This document shows, one piece after another, positions 27,424 through 35,839 of a stretch of 64,000 nucleotides of DNA (positions are counted from its first letter, which is position 1; the number at the start of each line of letters is the position of its first letter). Position numbers and translations under genes: made by a program. Source of the DNA: Petasospora fabianii (Eukaryota > Ascomycota > Saccharomycetes > Phaffomycetales > Wickerhamomycetaceae). Location: the NCBI GenBank assembly GCA_022641835.1, contig CP048723.1:124001-188000 (forward strand), in the 5' to 3' direction. The notes under the pieces were generated by a model. It did not search any database, was not told the DNA's origin, and saw only the letters and a list, made by a program, of their open reading frames with translations.

Positions 27424-29604
27424 CTAAACAAACAAACAGATACTTACACCTTCCCTGGCAGCTAACAGCCTCGTATCAACAAGTTGACTTCCATCAGGAT
27501 TTATCTCCCAAATCTTCTCCAATAGATCAATAACAGTCCTCAAATTCTCTCTTCGGGTCCATTCATACAACTCCCAAATGACACCTCGTAACCATGCTCT
27601 ATTATCACCACCAACCAATGAAACACCAAGAGTGAATAATGAGAGAGGGTATACCCTCTCATCTTTCCTCTTGGGCTGTGGCAGAGACTCAAATTGCTTC
27701 ATTGCATCTTTCACTGTCTCAATCATCTCACTCACGAGACCAATAGTGCGTGTAGAGATTGGTACTTCACAGAAAACGGTTTGTAAGAGGTATAATCTGC
27801 TCATCTTGATATTCAACAGCTCTGCCAGTCCCGGTTGATCATTACTGTTCTCATCAGATTTGTGAGGCCTCGATTTGCTAATGATTGTTTGTTCCAAGGT
27901 GTGTGCCTCACTGATTATATGTGAAAGTAGACTTCTCGGTATGTCATTGTATGAGAATTTGGCATCTATAGTAGAGGCTGTAGGTGTCACTGTCGGATCA
28001 GTGTTCGCTGAATGCACTATATTCAGCAAAGATTGAAGTTGAGTGATGTGGGAGTATATAGCTGCTGAAGTTTTGAAAGATGTTGTAGGTGTAAGATGGA
28101 TATTATCATAAATGGAGATCTTTGGAGTATTTGTGATGACGGGTTGAAGTGCAGACCAACATAACAATGGGGCTGGTGTTGATGTCACTGTAGAGAATGA
28201 TGACGATAATGATGATGCTGATGAAGATGATGAAGATGATGAAGGTGTAGCACTCGACTGCTGTACCAGCTCTGGTACTGAAGATGTAGATAAATTATAT
28301 GGATTCCCATTAACAATGTGTTGCATGAGAAGTTGAAATAAGCACATCCCGGTCAATGTCTCTGTAAACCTCTTTGGACCACCACGGAAAGTTATAAGTG
28401 CATGTGTGATACCTATAAGGTGTTGATATAAAGGATGTGTAGAGCCCTTGATAACTTCAATCTCCAGAAGATAATATAGAAGTAAGATGGTATGATCGCA
28501 GCATAGAGTTGAAGTGTACTGAACACGAATCTGGAATTCAGATAAGATCTTGAGATGGAGTCTCACCATGGCATCATGATACTGTCTTAGGTTTAGCTCC
28601 CCTGACATCAAGAATTGAAGCACGGTAGCCGCTTCGAGTACTGTAACGTTACCAAACACCAAGGGGAGACATATTTGCAAAGCTGGAACAACATCTTTTT
28701 GATTATCTGATGTTGATGAGGAGCTGTAAGAACCCTGAGACATTTGTCTCTCACAAAATCTGTTAAATAGAAGCTCCATAACATGTACAGGTATCTCTGT
28801 GGTACCAACGTTTACAATTTTGATCTGATGATCTTCAGATACTTCAACACCTGGTTCTTTAACGTAGTAGTTATTGCTCAACTTTTGGGTATCAATGATA
28901 ATCTTAACTTCGTCGTATGATTGGAAGTTTGGAGTGTATAGTCCAATGACCTTATGGTTCTTGGGCCTTGACTCAACGTCATAACCGTTATTTTCAAGGG
29001 TTTGTATGATTTCCTTCTCACTAATCTTGCTTTTGCTATTTGTCCTCGTCATAGCCTCGAGAACGTGATGATGTTGTCTTATAGATCTGACTCTTAGTGA
29101 CGATTGAACAAAATCTGCCAATGAGAAACTCATTGGAATCTCAACTTTATCATCCACATTCCTCTCTTCAGTCTCATCAATCAATAATGGAGTGCCTCTA
29201 GACCCCTCGGTGACGGTTTGTCGAGGAAGATATACCTTAGAACTCAATGAGTACAAGAATTGATCAGCATGAAGCTCATGATCAACAGCCAAATTCGCCT
29301 CCTCTGTACTTGACACATTAGACTTGGGGGTATTAGAAGCAGAAGTTGAAGCAGCAGCATCTCTAAGCATCTCAACAAGATTTGAGGGAGTCACAGAACC
29401 GTTTTTCATTTCATTGTGAGGCTTTAAAGTAGTAGTCATTGATGATTTTGATGGACCTTTGTAATTGATAATCTTGACAGTATCGATAACGCACTCAAGA
29501 CCACGCTTGACACATGCCGCACATGACGTTTCTCCATCGTTAAGTGAGCATTTGCGCTTAGCTCGTGTGCATGCACCACAACGAGGTCGTTTTGTCTTGA
29601 GCAT
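27424..29604 (-). CDS. Zn(2)Cys(6) fungal transcription factor
   Basis: Zinc-cluster DNA-binding regulator of 726 residues. The binuclear cluster lies at the very N-terminus: CGACTRAKRKC, eight residues, CAACVKRGLEC, with spacing CX2CX6CX8CX2CX6C. The first ATG in frame is at 29604 (MLKTKRPRCG); the frame is open about 40 codons further upstream but without an ATG. The middle region has a Ser tract (around residues 490-510) coded by GAT/GAA-complement repeats. The rest is helical and resembles the regulatory part of such factors. I do not recognise a named orthologue and cannot give its targets. Its 3' end faces the RGS gene across about 140 bp. Confidence 0.88.
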   Translation of the reverse strand: MLKTKRPRCGACTRAKRKCSLNDGETSCAACVKRGLECVIDTVKIINYKGPSKSSMTTTLKPHNEMKNGSVTPSNLVEMLRDAAASTSASNTPKSNVSSTEEANLAVDHELHADQFLYSLSSKVYLPRQTVTEGSRGTPLLIDETEERNVDDKVEIPMSFSLADFVQSSLRVRSIRQHHHVLEAMTRTNSKSKISEKEIIQTLENNGYDVESRPKNHKVIGLYTPNFQSYDEVKIIIDTQKLSNNYYVKEPGVEVSEDHQIKIVNVGTTEIPVHVMELLFNRFCERQMSQGSYSSSSTSDNQKDVVPALQICLPLVFGNVTVLEAATVLQFLMSGELNLRQYHDAMVRLHLKILSEFQIRVQYTSTLCCDHTILLLYYLLEIEVIKGSTHPLYQHLIGITHALITFRGGPKRFTETLTGMCLFQLLMQHIVNGNPYNLSTSSVPELVQQSSATPSSSSSSSSASSLSSSFSTVTSTPAPLLCWSALQPVITNTPKISIYDNIHLTPTTSFKTSAAIYSHITQLQSLLNIVHSANTDPTVTPTASTIDAKFSYNDIPRSLLSHIISEAHTLEQTIISKSRPHKSDENSNDQPGLAELLNIKMSRLYLLQTVFCEVPISTRTIGLVSEMIETVKDAMKQFESLPQPKRKDERVYPLSLFTLGVSLVGGDNRAWLRGVIWELYEWTRRENLRTVIDLLEKIWEINPDGSQLVDTRLLAAREGVSICLFV

Positions 29605-30508
29605 GTGTTTATGACTCTGTAGGAAGATGGACTTTTTTAGGTTGATGTATAAGGGTGGGGGGGATTTGCAATTGGTTTGTAGGGAAGGGAGGGGAAGGAT
29701 CGGCGCAGTCAGATTCTGTACAGCGAACAAAGAGAGGAGGCTCTATTCTGTCGATCCTGTAATTGAGACAACTTTTTTAGTGAAAAGAAGATGATTATCT
29801 CTTGTTTAGTTCTGTTATGCCTCTGCTATCGGATATTGCTTCACAGCCGTCCCCCAGGAGTTATCGCTGTGCGCTTACCAACTTATTCTCGGTCTTTCCG
29901 GATGACTTTAAGTGTATACACATATTGAGCACATTATGACTGTAAATGATATTGCAATAGTGATATACTAGACCTATTAGTATCGTAGAATGACTTGTAG
30001 AGTCTATGTTAAGTGGGGATTACTAGATAAAGGTTTCATTAATTGAAGACTTTCTTGTCGTTGTGGCTCGGGATATCTGCTTAGGTAAGCAAAAAAAAAA
30101 AAACTATACCCATCACTATCCTTCTCAAATAGTATCATTTTATGTATGAAAGACGACGTTATCGTTCTTTATCTTAACTTCATAGTATAGAGAAGAGTCT
30201 TATAATTTTTGTTCTTTTGAAGTCCATATTGTTACTTGCCGCTGAAACAAGCTGAACGCTTGATTCACCATGATAAGTAAAACCAGCGAGTGAGTATAGC
30301 CAATATTATATAGCCTTCTACACTGATGAAATAACAGGACATAAACGGGGCATTAGATTAGCGTATTCACTTTTAAACAAACCAATAAATTAAAACAAAC
30401 CATTAAACTTTTTCTTTCCTTTGCGAAGCACCAATCAACCATGGGCCTCTTCTATAGTGTATTGTGAGGTGTTATAAGACACCCAGTTGAAATTCTTAGA
30501 TGATGATA
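29605..30508. other. Intergenic spacer upstream of the zinc-cluster gene
   Basis: About 900 bp. It has a C/T-rich leader (minus strand) next to the zinc-cluster start and a 12-A run near 30091-30102. No convincing gene or known RNA seen. Confidence 0.5.
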
Positions 30509-30727
30509 TCACTTTTTATCATTCTTATTCTTCAAGAAGGCAATCTCAATCTGTTCATTCCAGAAACTGAGATCCCAGTTAAACTTGAACCCTTGATGAG
30601 CTCTAGTCTGTTGAGGAGTTGGTGTAGAGGCACCAGATGTTGTAGTGGATGTCGAAGGGGTGAGAACCGGTTTGGTCTCGTTAAGGATAGGTGTTCCTGT
30701 AAGAGATGTAATGATATCGACAAGCAT
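30509..30727 (-). CDS. Possible small protein, 72 aa, unrecognised
   Basis: A short ORF starting at ATG 30727: MLVDIITSLTGTPILNETKP, a Thr/Ser/Pro-rich middle (about 22-42), then a more ordered, aromatic segment FKFNWDLSFWNEQIEIAFLK and a basic end. The frame extends upstream only through non-ATG codons. A TATATAA-type box near 30812-30820 lies about 90 bp upstream on the same strand, and the C-terminal amphipathic/aromatic part does not look random. I do not recognise a family. It could be a small stress or membrane-associated yeast protein, or a chance ORF. Confidence 0.42.
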   Translation of the reverse strand: MLVDIITSLTGTPILNETKPVLTPSTSTTTSGASTPTPQQTRAHQGFKFNWDLSFWNEQIEIAFLKNKNDKK

Positions 30728-31374
30728 GTTTGTAGTATTTCTTGTAGTGTTGTAATGTATGAAGAGGCAAATGAGTAAAGATGAAGAGATGATCAAGTGA
30801 GTGTGACTCCTTATATAAACAAAGCGCGAAAAAGAAATGACTCCTTGGAAAAAATAACGCGGCTGAAAATAAAAAGAAATTTAAAAAAAGAAAAATAAAT
30901 TAAAAAAGAAAAATAAAACATAAAAAAGAAAAATAAATTAAAAAAGAAAAATAAAAAATAAAAAATAAAAATAAAAATAAAAATAAAAAATAAAAAAATA
31001 AGAAAAGGTCCTTATGTAAGCTGCTTATATAAGCAATATATCATACGATGCAGATCTTTATTAGTTAAGGGTAAAAACAAAGTGATTGGGGGTTATTAGT
31101 ATCTAGTAGCCGTTCAAGTAGAAACATATAGTCGTATACCTACTACATAAAAGCAATAATGTATAGCTCATTGTCCGGCTCCGCGACCGGGAATGCATAA
31201 GCATGAAGCACTTAATTGTGTGCTTAACTCCATCACCTTATTGAAGAAAAACATACAGTATAGTCAAGGTTACTCATAAGCCACTAAAATCAATTTCATT
31301 CATGAAGTCATATTATTATTCGTAGTATATATCATAATCATAAGCTTTGTTGTGTAGACTCAATCCTTTAGGTA
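30728..31374. other. Intergenic spacer with A-rich low-complexity tract
   Basis: About 650 bp. The first part carries the promoter of the small ORF, the middle is the A-rich tract listed separately. The remainder, downstream of the STP-type gene, is plain AT-rich sequence. No other gene seen. Confidence 0.6.
30864..31005. repeat. A-rich simple repeat, (A)nTAAA / AAAAAGAAAAATAAATT units
   Basis: About 140 bp composed of A with spaced T and G. It includes repeated AAAAAAGAAAAATAAATTA-like units and then (AAAAAT)n. It is typical slippage-prone low complexity. Confidence 0.85.
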
Positions 31375-32170
31375 TCAATGAAATCCACACTCACCGGTTT
31401 CAACATGAAGATCTAACCATTCATTAACACTTGCAAAAACTTTACCACAATGTTTACAACTTCCACTAACATTATTTCTCATTTTTTTCTTTGTCCCTAC
31501 CGGGTATTCAAAGTGTAAAGCCTTAAGATGGTTTTTGTAAGTGTCACAACGACTAAAGACACCTGTTGGATGACATGGTACATCTGTATGATCATCATGA
31601 TGATGATCATGTTGATGAGATAATTCTGGATGATTCTTAGCCAAGAGAACTGTATTGAATGGACATTTGTATGCACCTTGTTCTAAACCAGTTTCTCTCC
31701 AATGACGTTTGTTATGACGGAAGAGGTCATTAGAACGGGAAAATCCTCGACCGCAAACTTGACATAAGTAAGGACGAGAAGATGGGTTTAGATGAATAGA
31801 TTTATGTGTTGAGAGGTTTGAAAAGAAGAGATGACATTCAGGACATTGTTTCTTTCTGCGTGGTTTAGTCTTACTCTTTGATGTATTTGTAGTAGAGGAG
31901 GAAGAAGTTGGTGATTGAACAAATGGTGGAGAATTTGAATGGGAATGAGAATGATGAGGATAATCGGACGGTGATCCAATAGAAGTTGAGGATCGTGTTG
32001 AAGTTATTGGTACTGGGTATGAAACTTGTCCCAAATTATGTGGATATGATAATGGTGTATCATTGATAAGTTGTACTGGAGGAGGTGTTGTTGGACCTGG
32101 TGATGTGTTTCTTGTAACACTCATAACACTTGTAGAACCAGAAGGACCAGTTATGTGATTGGGTAATTGA

Positions 32171-32230
<60 letters not shown>

Positions 32231-32370
32231 ATCATCTGACCATTAGTTTGATAATTGAGTTGAATCTGGTTAGCAAGCCTATAGTCCCATATCTGAGAGG
32301 GCGGTGGTAGCACCACTTTTTGAACTGGTGGTGGCAGTACAATATTGTTAAAGGGCTGGTAAGACATCAT
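31375..32370 (-). CDS. STP4: STP3/STP4-type C2H2 zinc-finger transcription factor
   Basis: Member of the Stp family of yeast zinc-finger regulators. The 331 residues comprise a Pro-rich N-terminus with LPPP motifs (about 12-26), a polyglutamine tract of about 20 residues (around 48-68), a Ser/Thr/Pro linker, and the family zinc-finger block. That block reads KQCPECHLFFSNLSTHKSIH, then YLCQVCGRGFSRSNDLFRH, a CHPTGVFSRCDTYKNHLKAL motif and the last finger CKHCGKVF...H...C. The extra first finger (QCPEC...THK.IH) fits Stp3/Stp4 better than Stp1/Stp2. It also lacks the long Stp1/Stp2 N-terminal degron region. A His/Asp-rich insertion (HQHDHHHDDHTD) interrupts the third zinc-binding unit. The exact choice between STP3 and STP4 is arbitrary. 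Confidence 0.8.
32171..32230. repeat. CAG/CTG trinucleotide repeat, 20 units
   Basis: Twenty TGC units on the plus strand with one TGT interruption, in frame as Gln codons of the minus-strand STP-type gene. The near-pure CAG composition makes length variation between strains likely. Confidence 0.95.
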
Positions 32371-32440
32371 GCCTTCTGTATTTGTTGCTGAAGGTGAAGA
32401 GTATGATAAAGAGTAGAGGTGGTGTATAGAGGTGGAAGTA

Positions 32441-32472
32441 TAGAGGTAGAGGTAGAGGTAGAGGTAGAGGTA
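32441..32472. repeat. Tandem hexamer AGAGGT, about 5 copies
   Basis: Pure (AGAGGT)n on the plus strand, i.e. a CT-rich (ACCTCT)n tract on the coding strand of the STP-type gene, 70-100 bp upstream of its ATG. Imperfect copies continue on both sides. Confidence 0.85.
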
Positions 32473-32732
32473 ATGAGGTATAATAGAGGTAGAGCAGAGG
32501 ACTCAGCCATTCAACTATTACCCCAAGGGGCCAAGAACTCGGGGATGAAAGGCTTGCTTTATACGGGAAAACGGCTGTATGGACGGTGGAGAGGTGTGCT
32601 CCCTCGTAACGCGGTATTTTGGTGCGTCTAAGGAACAATGGGGAGGTTAGGCCATACCAATCAGCGCCGATGCCGGAGCCGGTGGATAGACAAGTTTGTA
32701 GCTAGTCCATAAGACTTATATATTAAACATCT

Positions 32733-32773
32733 TATCTATATATAATATATCTATATATAATATATCTATATAT
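32733..32773. repeat. AT-rich tandem 15-mer TATCTATATATAATA, about 2.7 copies
   Basis: Two full and one partial copies in a row, all A/T except one C per unit. Confidence 0.75.
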
Positions 32774-33264
32774 TACATATATACACCTATACCATTGAAT
32801 ACACATCAACCTTCTATCCAAAGACTAAACACCGAAAGACTAAAGACCCAGTACTAAACTAACTATAGAGTACACCGGACAAAACTGCCGAAAAAGACGC
32901 GCGCTCGGTGGCGCACACGGCATTGGCTTTCCGTTCCCAAAAGACAAATACTTACTCATTAAAACACTCATTAATCAATTAAAGAATGGGTTTCAGCCGG
33001 ACCATCGAGATTACACTTTCAACTGCATAAAATTTCTTCTACGGTATTCCTCCTATCTTCTTTAGATCAATATATGAATAGTATATAGATCAGAGCTGTT
33101 TATTACCCACTCTAGTCAAGTGACAGGTTTGTTGCCCGGAACGTGTCCCGATATATAAACTCGGATAACAACAAAAACCCCGCGCGTATTGTGGGCAGGT
33201 TTTATCTCATGAGCTCATACGTTAGATTTGATGGTCGGATCTGCAGCCGACTCTGTCCGGTAGA

Positions 33265-33290
33265 TAGACAGGTACTGTCGTACCTGTCTA
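33265..33290. other. Perfect stem-loop, 11-bp stem, 4-nt loop
   Basis: TAGACAGGTAC, loop TGTC, GTACCTGTCTA. A further palindrome GGTCTA-G-TAGACC follows at 33304-33316. The site lies about 155-180 bp past the elongase stop codon, so it may be in its 3' UTR or terminator region. Confidence 0.7.
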
Positions 33291-33390
33291 GTACTATGTC
33301 TAGGGTCTAGTAGACCTAGTAGTACACTACACTAGTCCAAAATTATCATGTATATGACTGTACTCTTTTTAAATGCTTTTCTCTCCACTT

Positions 33391-33412
33391 CAGTGTGCCT
33401 ATCGGCACACTG
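33391..33412. other. Perfect stem-loop, 9-bp stem, 4-nt loop, just after the elongase stop
   Basis: CAGTGTGCC, loop TATC, GGCACACTG. It starts 32 nt downstream of the elongase stop codon on the minus strand, so it should be transcribed in the 3' UTR. The stem is GC-rich compared with its surroundings, and is flanked by a direct repeat CTCTCCACTT. Confidence 0.75.
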
Positions 33413-33443
33413 CTTTCTCTCTCTCCACTTGCACACTAGCACA

Positions 33444-34406
33444 TTAGTTAGTCTTCTGCTTCTTCTGAGCTGGCTTCTTATACAAAGTGATGTAGAACAT
33501 GATGAACAACACAAGGTATGAAGACAAAATTGTACAACCAATAGCAGCAGCAAATGGTGTACCATAACAAGTACCCATATTTGGAATCCAAATACCATAT
33601 TGTTCAGAATATTTGTTAGCATAGAAAGTATAAGTTGTGAAATAGACAAATCCCAAATCTAATACAAATTGAATGATTTGGAATCTTGTAATCCATTGTT
33701 TCCACCAAACTCTAATACCTCTAGCAGCTAAGAAGTAATACCAATACATAACAACATGGACACCAAGGTTAAGCAAGATTGGAACCCAAGAGACAGAAGT
33801 GGCACCGTTAAGTTGAATGTAACAGAGCAAAGCAGTGGCACCATGATGATAAGAATGAAGGAAGATAATCTTCTTCTTCTTAACAACAAGGAACAAAGTA
33901 TCAATGAATTCAACATATTTTGTCAAATAGTTCAAATAATAAATGACAATAACCTTATGATGCCATGATTTTGGTGAACAAACAGCATGCAAGATACCAT
34001 TGTTTACAACATTTGGTAAGACTTGTTCGAACAAAAGACAAAGTAAAGTACCAGAGGCAATAGTAAGGAACAAGTTGTGCAATTGGAAAAGAGCACCCAA
34101 TTTCCAAGCATTTAACTTCTTGAAGATAACTTGACCAAGTGTAATAGTAACATAGTATGCAATAATGGTAATGGCAACCTCTCTTGGTGTTGACATAAAA
34201 GTTTCTCCTTGAACATATTCAAACTCATCTGGAACGAAACGACCCTGTGTTAAAGTTGTAATCAACTTATTGAAAATAGGCCAAAGGTGAACACCAAATG
34301 GACGTTCAACAGATGGAACACTAACACTAACAAAATCTGGTGTGTGTTTGTTGATCTGAGAGATGTAGTACGGCGTCTGAGCCTTCACATGTGTGAGGAA
34401 CTCCAT
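33444..34406 (-). CDS. ELO2: Very-long-chain fatty acid elongase (3-ketoacyl-CoA synthase), ELO2-type
   Basis: Endoplasmic-reticulum condensing enzyme that extends acyl-CoA chains with malonyl-CoA for sphingolipid and sterol-ester synthesis. The 320 residues contain the ELO signature: KNAWK-like start of the core (FKKLNAWKLGALFQLHNLFL), YYLNYLTKYVEFIDTLFLV, the histidine box HSYHHG (about residues 183-188), and several membrane spans. The N-terminal ERPFGVHLWPIFNK is characteristic of Elo2/Elo3. It ends in a lysine-rich tail (KKPAQKKQKTN) resembling the di-lysine ER-retrieval tails of the family. S. cerevisiae Elo2 has 347 residues. ELO3 remains possible. An ACGCGT palindrome (34528-34533) lies about 125 bp upstream. 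Confidence 0.88.
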   Translation of the reverse strand: MEFLTHVKAQTPYYISQINKHTPDFVSVSVPSVERPFGVHLWPIFNKLITTLTQGRFVPDEFEYVQGETFMSTPREVAITIIAYYVTITLGQVIFKKLNAWKLGALFQLHNLFLTIASGTLLCLLFEQVLPNVVNNGILHAVCSPKSWHHKVIVIYYLNYLTKYVEFIDTLFLVVKKKKIIFLHSYHHGATALLCYIQLNGATSVSWVPILLNLGVHVVMYWYYFLAARGIRVWWKQWITRFQIIQFVLDLGFVYFTTYTFYANKYSEQYGIWIPNMGTCYGTPFAAAIGCTILSSYLVLFIMFYITLYKKPAQKKQKTN

Positions 34407-34557
34407 GGTTATGGAATATATGACTTGTGGGGTATATATGAGGAGGGTATACAGTTAAGACCCTCTCTATAAGAGGTACAGGGAAGGTAAACAGTGGGCG
34501 CCGAGAGGTTTTATACAAAACTCCTCGACGCGTCGGTGCGAGGGAAAACAAGGAATT

Positions 34558-34576
34558 AAAAAAAAAAAAAAAAAAA
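34558..34576. repeat. Poly(A) run of 19
   Basis: Uninterrupted run of 19 A residues in the elongase promoter. Yeast promoters often carry such nucleosome-disfavouring poly(dA:dT) tracts. Confidence 0.9.
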
Positions 34577-35145
34577 TAGGGCGGCGTTACCGAATAGGGG
34601 GGGAATAACTATAATCTATAAATGCGGGGAAATAAGTGGAAGGGGTTTTATATAGTCAATGTTATGTGTTATTTTATGTATTGGTTTACTTGTATACACT
34701 AGTTAAGCATAAATAACTGACTTATTGAATAGACAAAGCTCATCATCGGCATAAATTGACCGAGGCATAGATACCGTTGAAAATTTCATTCGCTTTAGGC
34801 AGCTCAACAAATGCACTGCACAACGCATTACATAGGACCCTTACCATAGTCATTAGTGTTTAGCTTGCTTATATAGTACTCGGCTTGCTTATAGTATACA
34901 GTATAATTTGTATGTTTAGCCCTATACAGTAATGCTTTAGACATAGACAGACTAAGACATGACACCCTCATTATACTAATATCATCATACTTACCATGAA
35001 TTGATACTTCGGCATTCGGCCCGAACGGCTGTGTCGCATCCGTTTGTTTAGGAAAGTTTAGACCTACATCTTTCGCCTATATACATAAGTCATGTCTTTC
35101 TCGGTGTCTCATTATAACTAGAACTGTTCTCAATACACCACTAAA

Positions 35146-35221
35146 AGAAATAATAAATAAATAAATTAATTAATAAATAAATAAATAAATAAATAAATAA
35201 AAAAATAAAATAAATAAAATA
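35146..35221. repeat. Tandem TAAA tetranucleotide repeat
   Basis: Imperfect (AAAT)n over about 75 bp, interrupted by AATTAATTAA and an A-run. Confidence 0.85.
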
Positions 35222-35227
35222 GGAAAT

Positions 35228-35249
35228 GTCACATGACTAGTCATGTGAC
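35228..35249. promoter_or_regulatory. Perfect 22-bp palindrome upstream of ROM2
   Basis: GTCACATGACTAGTCATGTGAC reads the same on both strands only as two CACATGAC half-elements around ACTAGT; each half contains an E-box CACATG. A partial third copy (ATCATG) follows at 35252-35257 and a CACGTGAC site at 35276-35283. bHLH-type factors are candidate binders. Confidence 0.65.
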
Positions 35250-35839
35250 TAATCATGTTATTTATACTCATTCTACACGTGACCTTCGCACCCTCGGAAC
35301 TCACAACCCAAAAATGGACCGCCCCCCGCCCCCCGCCCCAAGATCGGTTACCGCCCAAGGAATTCGCCCACTGTTAAACATTGACAGACTTCGGCAACGC
35401 AATACCATAAACTACAACACCAAAACAACACATCCGCCACGTTAAAAAAACAAGGTCCCTGTGTTCCATACCTTAACCGCCACATTATACATTATCTCTT
35501 GTGCCTTCCACCCTTGGGCCCATTGACTCTTTCCCTCTACCCGCCCAAGGCATCCCCCCATCGCCACAGCCCGCTATTCCTAAAAGACTCTAAGCATTCC
35601 TTGCTAGTTTCACAACTTGGAAACCCACCCCATTGGCACAACACAACACAAAACAACACAACCGCCATAGTGTCTGAACACTGCATCCCTTGCCGCCCTA
35701 TCCAATCCCAACCATTTGGTCTCCTTTGCTGTTTTTTTGCTAAAAACACACTGAGCCGCCCAGATCTCAATTCACCTCACCTCGCCTATTCTCCTACAGC
35801 GCTTTCCAGGGTTTTTTTAGCCAAAACCAATTCTAAACA

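Larger units (their letters stand above)
32371..33443. other. Spacer between the elongase 3' end and the STP-type gene 5' end
   Basis: About 1.07 kb holding the STP-type promoter (right-to-left), several tandem repeats (32441-32472, 32733-32773), a GC-rich patch near 32895-32930, and strong inverted repeats at 33265-33316 and 33391-33412. No protein gene supported. Confidence 0.6.
34407..35839. promoter_or_regulatory. Long divergent region between ELO2-type gene and ROM2
   Basis: About 1.4 kb. From left: elongase promoter with an ACGCGT palindrome (34528-34533), a 19-A run (34558-34576), plain AT-rich sequence, a TAAA repeat (35146-35221), a 22-bp palindrome (35228-35249), a CACGTGAC site (35276-35283), a C-tract that is G4-capable on the other strand (35319-35339), then a C-rich, G-poor leader up to the ROM2 ATG. 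The reading frames inside it look non-coding. Confidence 0.6.

Noticed and set aside
34558-34576. Poly(A) run as the tail of a retroposed copy
   Set aside because: No adjacent gene-like or LINE/SINE sequence and no target-site duplication seen; a promoter poly(dA:dT) tract is simpler.
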